This document shows, piece after piece, positions 26,649 through 35,717 of a DNA stretch of 64,000 bases; the first letter of the stretch is position 1; the number at the start of each line of letters is the position of its first letter. Below the pieces are notes generated by a model that ran no database searches, was not told the DNA's origin, and saw only the letters and a list, made by a program, of their open reading frames with translations. Source of the stretch: Bradyrhizobium tropiciagri. GTDB taxonomy: Bacteria; Pseudomonadota; Alphaproteobacteria; Rhizobiales; Xanthobacteraceae. Made by a program: the position numbers and the translations under genes. The DNA is taken from positions 1 through 64,000 of the forward strand of contig NZ_LFLZ01000015.1 of the NCBI RefSeq assembly GCF_001189845.1, given 5' to 3'.

Positions 26649-27186
26649 CTGGTTCCTCCTTCGAAGACATTGTGGACCGCCGTGCCACGTCTGCGCGCCC
26701 TGCGTCGCAGAGAATCAAAGCTTCGGAGGTGTCTTCCTGCTGGGCTCAGAGCATCAGAATCCGGACCGAATCCGACAAGGTGCTATCCTGCCAAACTACG
26801 GGTGATTTCATGCCATCGGCGGCGAGCCAACTAAATCGAGATGAGTCTCGGTCCGCTCTACACTGTAAGGATGTCGCAGCAGCGCGGGTTCATGGCGCGC
26901 TCGGAGGGCGGGTCAATTGCTGTGTTTTCAACGGACTACGGTGTCGAAAAAAGGGTTTAGGTGCATTTTCACGCAGCGGCAGTGGCACGGAGGCGATTCT
27001 GAGCGCATATCACAAACCATAGGACGATAGTGTCAGGTTGGGAAAACGGAATAGCAGCGACCATACGGCTTATCCGCTGGACGGGCACCATCGATGTCGA
27101 CGCGCTCAATACCAAGTCCCGCGCCGGAGCAACTGCATCCGACCTTCAGTTGACTTGCGAGGTGCAATGACAGGCCGCCCCAAGCC
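26649..27186. other. Intergenic region upstream of yjcH-actP-fahA
   Basis: Contains the presumed promoter of the transporter operon and the repeat at 26885-26975. No supported gene. Confidence 0.45.
26885..26975. repeat. tRNA-end/integrase-flank-like repeat, copy 1
   Basis: Aligns with 47214-47305 over about 90 bases (GGGTTCATGGCGCGCTCGGA, then GAGGGCGGG, GATTTCAAC-like and TTTAGGTGCATTT). The segment TGGCGCGCTCGGAGGG resembles the reverse complement of a tRNA T-arm/acceptor end (CCCTCCGAGCGCACCA). Confidence 0.5.
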
Positions 27187-27273
27187 ATGAACCGGATCGG
27201 CCGCAGGATTATCTTCGCAGTGCTGCTGATCGTGGTGCTGTTGATCGTCTGGCAGTTTCTTGAATCGCTTTAG
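27187..27273 (+). CDS. Candidate 28-residue membrane peptide
   Basis: MNRIGRRIIFAVLLIVVLLI followed by VWQFLESL: a basic start and one helix. No clear ribosome site, so support rests on composition alone. Confidence 0.3.
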   Translation: MNRIGRRIIFAVLLIVVLLIVWQFLESL

Positions 27274-27477
27274 AAACCCGCCAGCGCGAGCCGCGGCGAC
27301 GACAAGACGGCCTTTCATGGCGCCGCTTAGGACGCGCTGACGCGCGCAATCGCCAACGCCGAGGCGCTGGTCCCTCAGCACAACGCTTCACGCCGCCGTT
27401 TAGGTTTAGGACCTTTCGGGCGCGTTGAGCGTTGTGACGCGTAGCACTGGGGCAGGCAAGAACCCGGAGGTTGGGTC

Positions 27478-27804
27478 ATGTCTACTGTCCCTCTGGACCT
27501 CGAAAGAAAGATCGCACAGCGGTGGGCTGCCAGATTTCGGCGGCCAGTGTTATCGGCGCGTGAAGGGCACGAGGCCGACGGCCAGACTGAACAGCTTGCC
27601 GCGCCCGTCCAATCCGAACCAATGCCCCGCCAGAAGCATCGGCCTCGAAGCCTCAGCAACAGTGTGAGTGCGGGACCGAAGCCCCGCACCTTTGTTCTCG
27701 TATTGCAGCTGTCCACCGATTGTCCACAGAACGACCGAAACGTTTCAGGATCGGACCACGAACCTGCTCGTCAATACGGCCCCGAGAGCCGTGGTAAGGC
27801 CTAG
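27478..27804 (+). CDS. Small hypothetical protein (Bradyrhizobium type)
   Basis: A GGAGG site precedes the ATG at 27478. The N-terminus STVPLDLERKIAQRWAARFR is of a kind often seen in Bradyrhizobium hypotheticals, followed by a polar, basic tail. The last 40 residues look less protein-like; the natural stop may be lost. Confidence 0.5.
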   Translation: MSTVPLDLERKIAQRWAARFRRPVLSAREGHEADGQTEQLAAPVQSEPMPRQKHRPRSLSNSVSAGPKPRTFVLVLQLSTDCPQNDRNVSGSDHEPARQYGPESRGKA

Positions 27805-28013
27805 GAACGCCAAAAAATAATCAGCAGTACAATTCCGATCAAATGACCCAATCGCGTTGCCGTCGCAGGTGCCGATAGTTCATCGAGGCCACTCCGTCAG
27901 CGCGAAAATTCTACCATAAGCGCTTGATTCTCCGATGGGTGAGTTGCGGACGGTAGGAGTACTGACCTATTCCGCCGATGCCGCCGGTTCGGTGGCCCCC
28001 TATCTAAGACTGT

Positions 28014-29804
28014 TCACACTGCCCCGAGCAAGCCGCGGGTGGCTCGGTCGATCTCTTCGACATAGCGGCGGCGCGCGAGCGACTCGGGCAAATAGCCGAT
28101 CACCTTGCGGCTGTCGGCGGATTCGACCACGGCCAGAAGATCCGCCTCCGCCTTGTCGAACACGGCCATCGCGGTCTTCACGTTCATTTCGGGCAGCAGC
28201 ACGTCGTCGAAATAGCGCACGAGCTCCACCACCTGGATGTCGTCCGCGATGGGATCGAGCTCGACGGAATACAGTTCTGGGAGCAGCACCAGTCCGCAAT
28301 ATTCGTCGGCGTCGTTGACGATCACAATCGCCTGCAGCGAGCTCAAGGGGAACTCGCGGCGGCAGGCCGCGATGGTCGAGGTCGATGGCGCCTTGGCGAC
28401 GTCGCCGCGCATTATCCCCTGCACCGTCAGGTTGCGCAGCCAGCCGACGTCGTTGGCACTTCGGATCGTCTCCCCGCGCAGGTGCAGGCGCCAGGTCGAG
28501 AACGAATGGCCGAACATGAACCGGACGCAGATGCTAGTGACGATGCAGCCAGCCAGCACGACCGCGGTGACGTCGACGCTGCGCGTCAGCTCCAGCACCA
28601 GGAACGACATCGTCAGCGGACCGCCGACGATGGCGACGCCGAGCGTCGCCATGCCCGTGAGCATGCCTACCAGGGGATCAATCCCGAGCTGCGGGCTCCC
28701 GAGGACGACCAGCGCGGCGAACAATTTTCCGAGCAGGCTGCCGACGAACAGCGAGGCGAAAAAGAGACCGCCGCGGAAGCCGGAGGCGAGCGAGATCATG
28801 CACGCGGCAAGCTTCAGCACGATGATCGTTGCAATCAGGCCTGCCGCCATCTCGTGGTGCATGTCGAGCACCATCGCGCCGTGGCCGGCGGCGAGCACCT
28901 GCGGCGTGACGATCGCCAGCGCGCCGACGCAAATTCCGCCGATCGCCGGCCTGATCCAGAGCGGAAGCCAGGACTGTGCGAACATGCGCTCGAACAGAAC
29001 GGAGCTTCGCATCACCAGAATTCCGACACCACCGGCGATCAACGCCAGCACGATCAGGGTGAGGTATTGCTCGACGCTGACCGTGCCGACGCTCGGAACT
29101 TCCAGCAAATAGGGCGAGCCGCCGAGCCATTTCGCGGCGAGTGCGCCCGACAGCGACGCGGCGAGAATGGGGGCTGCACTCGCCACCGAGTATACGCCGA
29201 CGATCAGCTCATAGGCATAGAACGCGCCGGTGATCGGGGCGCCGAACGCCGCCGCGATCGCGGCGGCCGCGCCGCAGCCGACGATCAGGCGGAGGTCGGT
29301 GCGCCGCAAATTGAGGAACTGGCCGAGCAGGGAGGCGACGCCCGAGCCGATCTGGGTGTAACCTGCCTCGAGCCCGACCGACGCGCCGCAGCCGTTGGAG
29401 ATCAGGGTCTGGCTCGAGACCACCACGCTGTCGCGGAGAGAGAGATGCCCGCCACGCAGCGCGTTGGCCTCGATCGGATCGACCGCGTTCGAGATCTTCA
29501 GGCGCCGCCGCGACCACTCCATGATCCCGAGCGCGAGCCCTCCGACCGCGGGGGCGGTGAGCGCCGCCCACGGGTTGATATGGTCATGGGCGCTGAGGCG
29601 GACGTCGACCGGGATCCCGTAGATCAGGACGTGGGCGATCTGCGCGACCTCGCTCATCAGCGTGACGATGGCACCCGCGATCAAGCCTACCAGGAGCGCC
29701 AGTGGGATCAGGTAGAATTCGTTGCGACGCAAAAGCGCGCGCACCCGAACCAATAATTTGTTGGTTCCTCTTCGCAGGGCAATGTGGCGGATCGCGAACA
29801 CCAT
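28014..29804 (-). CDS. ClC-family chloride channel/antiporter with CBS region
   Basis: A 596-residue membrane protein with a ClC core (about 25-430) and a cytosolic C-terminal CBS-pair-like region (about 455-590). The selectivity motifs are variant: SNGCGASVGLEAGYTQIGSG in place of GREGP, keeping the gating Glu, and GFRGGLFFASLFVG in place of GIFAP. The GSGIP-like loop reads RGGHLSLRDS. It transports Cl- or other anions, probably with H+ exchange because the gate Glu is kept. A long antisense ORF (28482-29756) is a shadow. Confidence 0.88.
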   Translation of the reverse strand: MVFAIRHIALRRGTNKLLVRVRALLRRNEFYLIPLALLVGLIAGAIVTLMSEVAQIAHVLIYGIPVDVRLSAHDHINPWAALTAPAVGGLALGIMEWSRRRLKISNAVDPIEANALRGGHLSLRDSVVVSSQTLISNGCGASVGLEAGYTQIGSGVASLLGQFLNLRRTDLRLIVGCGAAAAIAAAFGAPITGAFYAYELIVGVYSVASAAPILAASLSGALAAKWLGGSPYLLEVPSVGTVSVEQYLTLIVLALIAGGVGILVMRSSVLFERMFAQSWLPLWIRPAIGGICVGALAIVTPQVLAAGHGAMVLDMHHEMAAGLIATIIVLKLAACMISLASGFRGGLFFASLFVGSLLGKLFAALVVLGSPQLGIDPLVGMLTGMATLGVAIVGGPLTMSFLVLELTRSVDVTAVVLAGCIVTSICVRFMFGHSFSTWRLHLRGETIRSANDVGWLRNLTVQGIMRGDVAKAPSTSTIAACRREFPLSSLQAIVIVNDADEYCGLVLLPELYSVELDPIADDIQVVELVRYFDDVLLPEMNVKTAMAVFDKAEADLLAVVESADSRKVIGYLPESLARRRYVEEIDRATRGLLGAV

Positions 29805-29985
29805 TCAGCTCTTGTAAGGTCCCTGCGAAGAAAGGTCAGCGGACCGGATCTGCGATGCCCATCGGGCTTAGGCTGCTCCGCGAATCTGGACAGGTCAACG
29901 AGAATTAGAATTTTCCCCTTCTGGGTGCAATTGCTAGGCCAAGCCAATAGCAAACTGCATCTGCCGAGAAGGAGCTGATCGGCAG

Positions 29986-30219
29986 ATGGTAAGCGAGGCG
30001 CCATCATCGCCTGTGGTCATGGGCCTCATCAAGCGCGTGCTCGATGAGCGGCCCTCGCGTACTGCGCCCGCCGCGCGTTTCCGAAATGAGCTCGAGGACT
30101 ACATGTCCGAGGAGGACGCGGATGATACGTTCAAGACCATCGTGTCGCGGGGCCGCTATGCGCAGCTGGTTGCCCTTGACGAACAGTCGGAGACATTCAG
30201 CCTGGAAAACCCGGGCTGA
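29986..30219 (+). CDS. Orphan ABC-ATPase C-terminal (AAA-associated) domain
   Basis: Seventy-seven residues: VMGLIKRVLDERPSRTAPAA, then EEDADDTFKTIVSRGRYAQL and ETFSLENPG. This matches the C-terminal AAA-associated domain of nitrate/sulfonate-type ABC ATPases, which ends in a GRYAELF...-like motif. No ATPase domain lies upstream, so it is either a stand-alone domain or the 3' remnant of an ABC gene. Confidence 0.55.
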   Translation: MVSEAPSSPVVMGLIKRVLDERPSRTAPAARFRNELEDYMSEEDADDTFKTIVSRGRYAQLVALDEQSETFSLENPG

Positions 30220-30472
30220 ACGGGGTGACTTGCGCCACTTCAAAACATTCTACGAATGACCGCTCAGGGTCAAAAGCGCCGTTTTCAAAGTCTGACAGTC
30301 ACTTCTGGTCTACCCCGATAAGCAGACAATCTCGGAGAACGCCCAGACTTCGCATTGGGGGCCATTACCAGAAGTCATCATCCAGCCGGATACGTCGACT
30401 AGGCCGGTATACCCGCATTCTGAAGCGCTGACCTCAGTTGAGGTTGCGTCTCCAAAGATCGAAACGACTGTT

Positions 30473-31025
30473 CTACGTGCGCCGTGCGGAAGTCGGGCTG
30501 CCTTCTCCGTCTATTGCGCCGGTGATCGTGTTGCGACCAGTTGCCTCTAAACCTGAAATGACACCTATGCCAGGGTACGAAATGCGACCGTCTGGAAACG
30601 CACGCTGCAGTCCCCGGCGTCGCAGTACGCCGGCAAAGATGTCTGCAAGTTGATAATATTCCGGCTCATCCGGCGTACAAAAACGCGTATGCGAAGCGTG
30701 CAATTCAGACAGCATGGTGTTGATGACGCGCGCCAGAGAGCCTTGGGAGGTTGCCCGCTGAACGCCTGGGAAGATATCTCTCTCGAACCGTCGGCCAGTC
30801 CAGTCCGTTGTGACGCGGGTCGTAAAAGCGACCACGTACGGTCTCCCAAACGCTCTCGAAGGTCGAGACGCCATCAGCGGGAACGTAGGAGTTGTCAGTC
30901 TCTCCCTTTAGAGGCTCCGCGGCGTTTGGGGCCTTCGCAGCCACGGCACACGCCGTAACCATGGCTGCTAGTCGCAACACTTGGCGACGCGAAGGCGATG
31001 TATCGACAGCCTCTTTCATCTTCAT
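30473..31025 (-). pseudogene. S41-family peptidase, truncated and frameshifted
   Basis: The N-terminus has a twin-arginine-like signal (SRRQVLRLAAMVTACAVAAK) and STFESVWETVRGRFYDPRHN. The frame then shifts near 30770 to VQRATSQGSLARVINTMLSE, LHASHTRFCTPDEPEYYQLA and ISYPGIGVISGL. These match the start of S41 (C-terminal processing/tricorn-like) peptidases up to the PDZ region. The catalytic Ser/Lys part is absent, so no activity is expected. Confidence 0.75.
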
Positions 31026-31277
31026 CGTCCGATCTCACGGTGAAGCGCATGCCGGGCGCATTCGACGGCCACGCGATGCCGGCCTGTTACGGAATGGTCG
31101 CACTCCATTGGGCGAAGGAGGCGGTCATTGAGGTCAAGACACGCCAGACCAAGATAGCGATCCTGCCGCTCGATGCTACTTCCTGCAGGACTTTGCGTCA
31201 GTCGAGCCAAGATTAGCCGGTGGGCTTTATCCGCCTATCAGCACCGATCGGCCTCGCATCTCGACTCTGAATACCTT

Positions 31278-31460
31278 CTACATGAACGAGTATCTCGGCC
31301 TCTGATCAGCTTGTCGAAGACGGCTGCTCAGCGCAGCAAACAAGCTCAGGCGTGAGATAGCCGTCATTTCGGTGGGATTTGGGGATGCAATCTCGGCATA
31401 AAGCTGCACGGCGGCCTGGTGAGCCGTCGCCATACGTCGCTCTACGGGCTGAGCGGACAT
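31278..31460 (-). CDS. Possible small hypothetical protein
   Basis: A frame of about 60 residues (MSAQPVERRMATAHQAAVQL...) helical and Ala-rich, 38 bases after the D-glutamate-cyclase-like gene on the same strand. No ribosome site. Confidence 0.3.
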   Translation of the reverse strand: MSAQPVERRMATAHQAAVQLYAEIASPNPTEMTAISRLSLFAALSSRLRQADQRPRYSFM

Positions 31461-31498
31461 GATCAATTTTTGAGTACCAGCCCCAACACCCGAGGTGA

Positions 31499-32458
31499 TC
31501 AGCTCGGCTGCGACGCCACGACGGCGGAGATCTCTTCAAGAAGCGTCGCGTGCTGTTCCCAGGGTATGCAATCGACACTCATCTGCGGTCGCCCGGGATT
31601 GTCGACCCGGCTGTCATCAACCGCCTGCCCGGTCTCCACCGCCGCCGACAGGAACACGTGATCCATATTGCGATTGAAATAGCGTAGAAGAGCGTCCCGC
31701 AACGCCGGCTTGGTGCAGGCCATTGCAGCAAGGAGGCCATAAGCTCCCCAGTTCGACACGCCGGCGACGATGAGCACATCGACCGGGGTTGTTGCTGCGA
31801 TCACCTCGCCGTTGGGAATTCCGCGTTCGATGATCTCCTTGGGCAGGGATCCCATCCCGATTTCATTGCCCCCGTCCCCAATACCGATCGTGTGCCAGCG
31901 ACGCTTCGCGGCGGGGTCACTAAAAAGAAGATGGAGCGGCGCCGTTTCGCGCGACATATCCCATCCGTGCTCCCGATGAGGCTTTCCATCCGATCCCGGA
32001 GAGGCCCGCTCAATTGCGATCAAGTGAGTTATCGGTCGATCGTCCGTTTCCAGGTACTGTCGTAAGCGGAGAACCGAATTCTCTGTCGTCGACACGACCT
32101 CGAGATTCACGGATGCCGGCAGCGCATCGACTACGGCCCACACCGCCTTTGCACACGGTGCATCGGTGATGACCGTTACCGGGATCCCCGCATTTGCGAG
32201 GCCCGCGGCCAGATGGGCCATCCCGCCGAGCCCATCCGTTTCCGGAGAAGGCGGCTCCGCGTGCTGGATATAGAACCCGGTGACGATGCCAACGTGCGCG
32301 TTGGGCGTGTTCATGATGGCCTCTGCGGCGCGGGCGAGATTGCCTTTTGCCCACTCGGTCATCTGGCTGATGTCGCGTTTGACTCTGCGCCCGATGATCG
32401 CCTCGATCCGGGCCACGGACTCATTTACTGTCTCCACCTCGACTTGCAGCGTATTCAC
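31499..32458 (-). CDS. D-glutamate cyclase-like protein (DUF4392)
   Basis: Resembles the C14orf159/DUF4392 family, whose studied members interconvert D-glutamate and 5-oxo-D-proline. Landmarks: NTPNAHVGIVTGFYIQHAEP near the N-terminus, ETDGLGGMAHLAAGL, HTIGIGDGGNEIGMGSL and AGVSNWGAYGLLAAMACTKP. The frame is open to 32566, but the GTG at 32458 begins 11 bases after the stop of the small ORF upstream and gives about 319 residues, the usual length. No companion racemase or transporter is visible. Confidence 0.75.
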   Translation of the reverse strand: MNTLQVEVETVNESVARIEAIIGRRVKRDISQMTEWAKGNLARAAEAIMNTPNAHVGIVTGFYIQHAEPPSPETDGLGGMAHLAAGLANAGIPVTVITDAPCAKAVWAVVDALPASVNLEVVSTTENSVLRLRQYLETDDRPITHLIAIERASPGSDGKPHREHGWDMSRETAPLHLLFSDPAAKRRWHTIGIGDGGNEIGMGSLPKEIIERGIPNGEVIAATTPVDVLIVAGVSNWGAYGLLAAMACTKPALRDALLRYFNRNMDHVFLSAAVETGQAVDDSRVDNPGRPQMSVDCIPWEQHATLLEEISAVVASQPS

Positions 32459-32468
32459 GGATAGTTCG

Positions 32469-32633
32469 TCAGGTTCGTGTTGGCTTCCGGGGATGGAATA
32501 GCTCTTCGACGGACTGTTTCGGGTCCTTGATGCAAGAGCGGTCCTTGCGATCATTTTTCTGGGCATCGAGCTTCTGCAGGAAACGGAAACGCGGCGATGG
32601 GGTCGCGTGCCCCGATCGCCCGTGCTTGGTCAT
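32469..32633 (-). CDS. Candidate 54-residue basic protein
   Basis: From the ATG at 32633: MTKHGRSGHATPSPRFRFLQ, then KLDAQKNDRKDRSCIKDPKQ. Strongly charged with an AAGGG site about 9 bases upstream. It ends 11 bases before the likely start of the D-glutamate-cyclase-like gene, so the two may be co-transcribed. Function unknown. Confidence 0.4.
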   Translation of the reverse strand: MTKHGRSGHATPSPRFRFLQKLDAQKNDRKDRSCIKDPKQSVEELFHPRKPTRT

Positions 32634-32837
32634 GCCGAAACCCTTTTGGCCGCCATGTGTCATTTGATCGCCAACGAAACCGTGCAGCTCATTTCTTGCA
32701 CCCGGGAGTCGCCACCGGGGCCAAAGCTTCATTCGGTTCGCCGAGAATAGCCCTGATCGTCAAGAGCCGCGAGGGTTGTGGGACAGTCGGTTTACGAGAT
32801 CAAAATGCTGCAGTGCGGCACATTGAGACGCGCAACG

Positions 32838-33094
32838 CTACTCGCGGATCAAAGGCGCGAACCGGACGGGCGCTACGATCGTGGTTGTGGCCGTTCCGTC
32901 GGCGTGTTTTGCCAACACCACAAGCTTCTGATCGAAGCCGCCAACCGGGATGACCATGCGGCCGCCAGGCCCCAATTGCGCGATCAGCGGCGGTGGGACG
33001 TGGTTAGGAGCTGCGGTCACGATGATGGCATCGAAGGGCGCATGCTCCGGCCAGCCTTGGTAGCCATCGCCGATCTTGGTCGAAACATTTGTGT
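32838..33094 (-). pseudogene. pcm: Protein-L-isoaspartate O-methyltransferase, 3' fragment
   Basis: Residues TNVSTKIGDGYQGWPEHAPF, then DAIIVTAAPNHVPPPLIAQL, GPGGRMVIPVGGFDQKLVVL and IVAPVRFAPLIRE match the C-terminal half of Pcm. The SAM-binding N-terminal half (VLEIGTGSGY) is missing and unrelated residues precede the match. Non-functional remnant. Confidence 0.75.
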
Positions 33095-33228
33095 GAAGGC
33101 GAAGAAATAAAAGCCGCGGCTGAGTACGCCGAGGCGCCCCTGTCGGGGTGTCTTCGGACACGACAGTCAGCAACTAAAACGGACGTGAAGTGTTTCCAAA
33201 TCGGGCGACTTTCAATTGGGAGAGCCCG

Positions 33229-33503
33229 ATGCCTAGGAAATCCCTGAGCATATTATTCGCAGTAATTGCCGTGGCGTATGCACCGACTGTTGCTTCTGCG
33301 CGCGGAGGCTTCGGCGGTGTGGCTTTCACGGTGGCGGGTTCCACGGCGGGTTTGGTGGAGGCGGCTGGCATGGCGGCGGTTGGCGCGGAGCCGGGTTTGG
33401 AGAAGCGGCTCTTGGACTTGGGATAGGTCTCGGCCTGGCGGGTGCCTACGGTTATCCCTACGGATACGGCTACCCGTATGACTACGGCTACGATTACGGC
33501 TAA
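33229..33503 (+). pseudogene. Secreted Gly-rich protein (frameshifted)
   Basis: ATG at 33229 after GGGAGAG. Signal peptide KSLSILFAVIAVAYAPTVAS, then ARGGFGG. The frame shifts near 33320, where GGTGTGG stands for an expected GGTGGTGG. With one base restored the protein continues as a Gly/His/Trp-rich domain and ends in GYPYGYGYPYDYGYDYG at 33503 (91 residues). Typical exported Bradyrhizobium protein. Confidence 0.65.
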
Positions 33504-33537
33504 GGGGCTGAGAAACAGGAAAAGAGTTCGCCCCGGA

Positions 33538-33843
33538 TTGCACAGCAAGAGCACTTTCGAGAGATACTGCGAACAAAATCCCGAATGGGGCAACCGAGCA
33601 AAAGCTCTCGTGCTCGCGAACGGTGAAGCTGCTCGGTTGCGCAAGGGCGATCCGAAGCGGCTCAGCACGCACCGCAATCGAGGACATCTCTTCGAGCCCC
33701 GCAACACAGGAATGCGCTGGAACGGATATCGCTACTGCAAGAGGTGTGACCGAGACAATCAGAAGGTCGGACCCGAGCTGAGGCCGGAGGCAATAGAAGC
33801 CGTGCGCTCGGCAGTGCTGAAGGGAGAACGATTGACGACATAA
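33538..33843 (+). CDS. Hypothetical island protein, first half (HNH/zinc-ribbon-like)
   Basis: Starting from a TTG at 33538 (the frame is open from 33442): STFERYCEQNPEWGNRAKAL, then LSTHRNRGHLFEPRN and YRYCKRCDRDN. The His/Cys pattern recalls short zinc-ribbon or HNH-like Bradyrhizobium hypotheticals. The TAA at 33841-33843 is followed in the same frame by a second ORF that looks like its continuation. Start and function uncertain. Confidence 0.45.
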   Translation: MHSKSTFERYCEQNPEWGNRAKALVLANGEAARLRKGDPKRLSTHRNRGHLFEPRNTGMRWNGYRYCKRCDRDNQKVGPELRPEAIEAVRSAVLKGERLTT

Positions 33844-33927
33844 CCCAGTAGAAACGGTCGCAGAGCGATCTGCACGTTCAAGGCACTCAAGCGCTATCGA
33901 ATCGAGCAACCGGAGTTTGATCGCTTT

Positions 33928-34344
33928 ATGATCGAGAACGCCAAGAACAGGATCTCTCGCGCCGTGCTAGTCAAATGCCGGATAGTACCTGCCGACGCGG
34001 CGTACTTTCGACTGGATGTGACGCGCGATGACATCCCCCCTTTCGAAATGCTGCCCGGTGACTATGAATGGATTCAATCGATCCTCCGTTCGAAGCGCGT
34101 GCCGTTCGAGGTCAGGGGTGACCTAGCCCAAGACATCCTTGTATCGCTGCTTGCAAGGGCCATTAGCCGCGATCAAGTGGCTCGTCGGGTTGATGACTTT
34201 CTCTCGGCGCACTACGGCAAGAATAGCCGGATGGGCTATGGCACAATTCAGGCCCCGCTCTCGCTTGATGAACCAATTCGCCGAGACAGCAACGTAACGC
34301 TCTGGAGCAAAGCCAGACACCGGCTTTGGGACGACGAACTATAA
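33928..34344 (+). CDS. Hypothetical protein, probable second half of the upstream ORF
   Basis: The protein-like frame extends upstream of the ATG (TFKALKRYRIEQPEFDRFMI) to the TAA at 33841, with no start between. The body (LPGDYEWIQSILRSKRVPFE, DLAQDILVSLLARAISRDQV) and end (LSLDEPIRRDSNVTLWSKAR) recall a sigma-factor-like C-terminus seen in some Bradyrhizobium island proteins. That resemblance is weak and from memory. Confidence 0.5.
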   Translation: MIENAKNRISRAVLVKCRIVPADAAYFRLDVTRDDIPPFEMLPGDYEWIQSILRSKRVPFEVRGDLAQDILVSLLARAISRDQVARRVDDFLSAHYGKNSRMGYGTIQAPLSLDEPIRRDSNVTLWSKARHRLWDDEL

Positions 34345-34423
34345 GCCGGCCTTGATATTACCTCTTGCGCTCGACTCCTGGTTGATTCCGAGTCCCCGAA
34401 GAGATCACCGGAGCTAGACGACG

Positions 34424-34558
34424 ATGGCGACCATCGGCACCGTGGCTTGTCTCGCAATAGCTGGCATAGCGATGCTTGCCAGAGCGCGCTTTAAAGCGCG
34501 TGCGTACCACCGCCAGCAAATGACCGCCAACGCTATGCGCTCAATGGGCACCGATTGA
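34424..34558 (+). CDS. Candidate 44-residue protein with one helix
   Basis: MATIGTVACLAIAGIAMLAR, then a basic tail (FKARAYHRQQMTANAM...). A GGAG lies about 10 bases before the ATG. Signal-anchor-like N-terminus. Function unknown. Confidence 0.4.
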   Translation: MATIGTVACLAIAGIAMLARARFKARAYHRQQMTANAMRSMGTD

Positions 34559-34635
34559 TTTGACCGGCTCAGGAACTTGCTTGCTCCTGAGCGGTTCTAA
34601 AGGCGTCGTACTTTGACGAATTTAGGATTAATCAG

Positions 34636-34914
34636 ATGAATCGGTTGCTAGCCGTTCTGGCTTTTTGCGCTATCTGCATTATTCCAAACGCTGCATCGGC
34701 ACAGCATTCAAAGCTACAGCTCAATCAGCCTTCCGATTTCAGCTCTCGTCAGCGCTGCGCATGCGGCACATCATGGCACAGATCTATTCACACCGTTCGA
34801 TACAGGCACTATCGGCTGCTGAGATCGGCATATCTGATCGGTTATGATCCCCTGCCATATCGCTTCGGCTCCACGTTCGTTTTCGAGCCGCCGTATCGCT
34901 ATTACCATCGGTGA
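34636..34914 (+). CDS. Small secreted protein, 92 residues
   Basis: Signal peptide MNRLLAVLAFCAICIIPNAA cut after ASA, mature QHSKLQLNQPSDF followed by CACGTSWHRSIHTVRYRHYR and an aromatic/Arg-rich end. Typical of short exported Bradyrhizobium proteins. Fourteen bases separate it from the next gene. Function unknown. Confidence 0.6.
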   Translation: MNRLLAVLAFCAICIIPNAASAQHSKLQLNQPSDFSSRQRCACGTSWHRSIHTVRYRHYRLLRSAYLIGYDPLPYRFGSTFVFEPPYRYYHR

Positions 34915-34927
34915 CGGCGGGTCCGCG

Positions 34928-35220
34928 ATGAGCTGGATTAAGGTACTGCTTTTGCTTTCCGTGCTTCTTCTCGGATGCGCTGATCTCGCGACAACGAACA
35001 AGATTTTGGAGATGGGGTTCGGCGCGGCAAACCCTTTTATGCGTTTCGCTCAGACTTGGTTTGGTGCCTGGTGGTTGATTCCCAAGCTGGGGTTGACGTT
35101 CCTGATCATGGCGCTGCTCTGGCGTAGCAAGAATGTCTTCAATGCCGCACTTGTGGTGGCGTTTTGCGCGACCCCGTGATCAACAACGTTCTCCTCATTA
35201 TTGCGTCCATCCCGGAGTGA
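34928..35220 (+). pseudogene. DUF5658-like membrane protein, C-terminal frameshift
   Basis: From the ATG at 34928: SWIKVLLLLSVLLLGCADLA, then FGAANPFMRFAQTWFGAWWL and IPKLGLTFLIMALLW. This is the DUF5658 pattern of four short helices with a D..T..L.. and NP motif. The open frame stops at 35179 after FCATP. One base away, VINNVLLIIASIPE continues to a stop at 35220, giving the expected last helix, so a one-base indel near 35165 is likely. Confidence 0.6.
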
Positions 35221-35717
35221 AGCCGCTCGGCGCCGATGGTCCCCAACGCACGTTAATGCCACCGGCGTCAGGAAAACCTCCTTGGCGCCGTAAGCCCACT
35301 CCCTTCCTTCTCCGGTGTGGTCAGAAGATTCGATCTGTTGGGAAAGGTGAGCGCCGCGGCCTCTCGGCGACTTCAGATCGAGAGGCCAGCCGCAAGCGCC
35401 GGCTCGTCAAGGGACCCGAGGAATTCCAGAAGGTGCGACAGCGCCCGAAATCGGAAATGAACAGCGCCGGGACCAGATGGCGCCGGCTGATCGAGATCGG
35501 GTTGAAGGCGCGTCCCGGCGGCAATCCAAGAAACCTAGCGAGCAGCTAGGTTCCACCCACCATCAATCGGTCAAGGCTCCGTCCGCGACACCGCCCCCGC
35601 GATTCGATGGCATGACCCCTGCACTAGATTTCCTGCTGGGGATTCAGTGTCCCAGGAATAGACGCCGTTACGCGGTGTATTTTTGAGACGGCGCCCCGGA
35701 TCAATGGGGAGGTATCG
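35221..35717. other. 497-bp region: decayed ORF plus short repeat
   Basis: Around 35390-35549 a plus frame reads RKRRLVKGPEEFQKVRQRPK, then EMNSAGTRWRRLIEIGLKAR, which looks protein-like but lacks a credible start. It overlaps the 56-base repeat at 35523-35580. Nothing else recognised. Confidence 0.4.
35523..35580. repeat. Short dispersed repeat, copy 2
   Basis: Matches 19662-19717 (CCTAGCGAGC, GGTTCCACCCACC, TCAATCGGTCAAGG). Same orientation. Confidence 0.5.

Noticed and set aside
28482..29756. 424-codon plus-strand ORF
   Set aside because: Exactly antisense to the ClC gene, with Arg/Asp/Gln-rich shadow composition and no domain.
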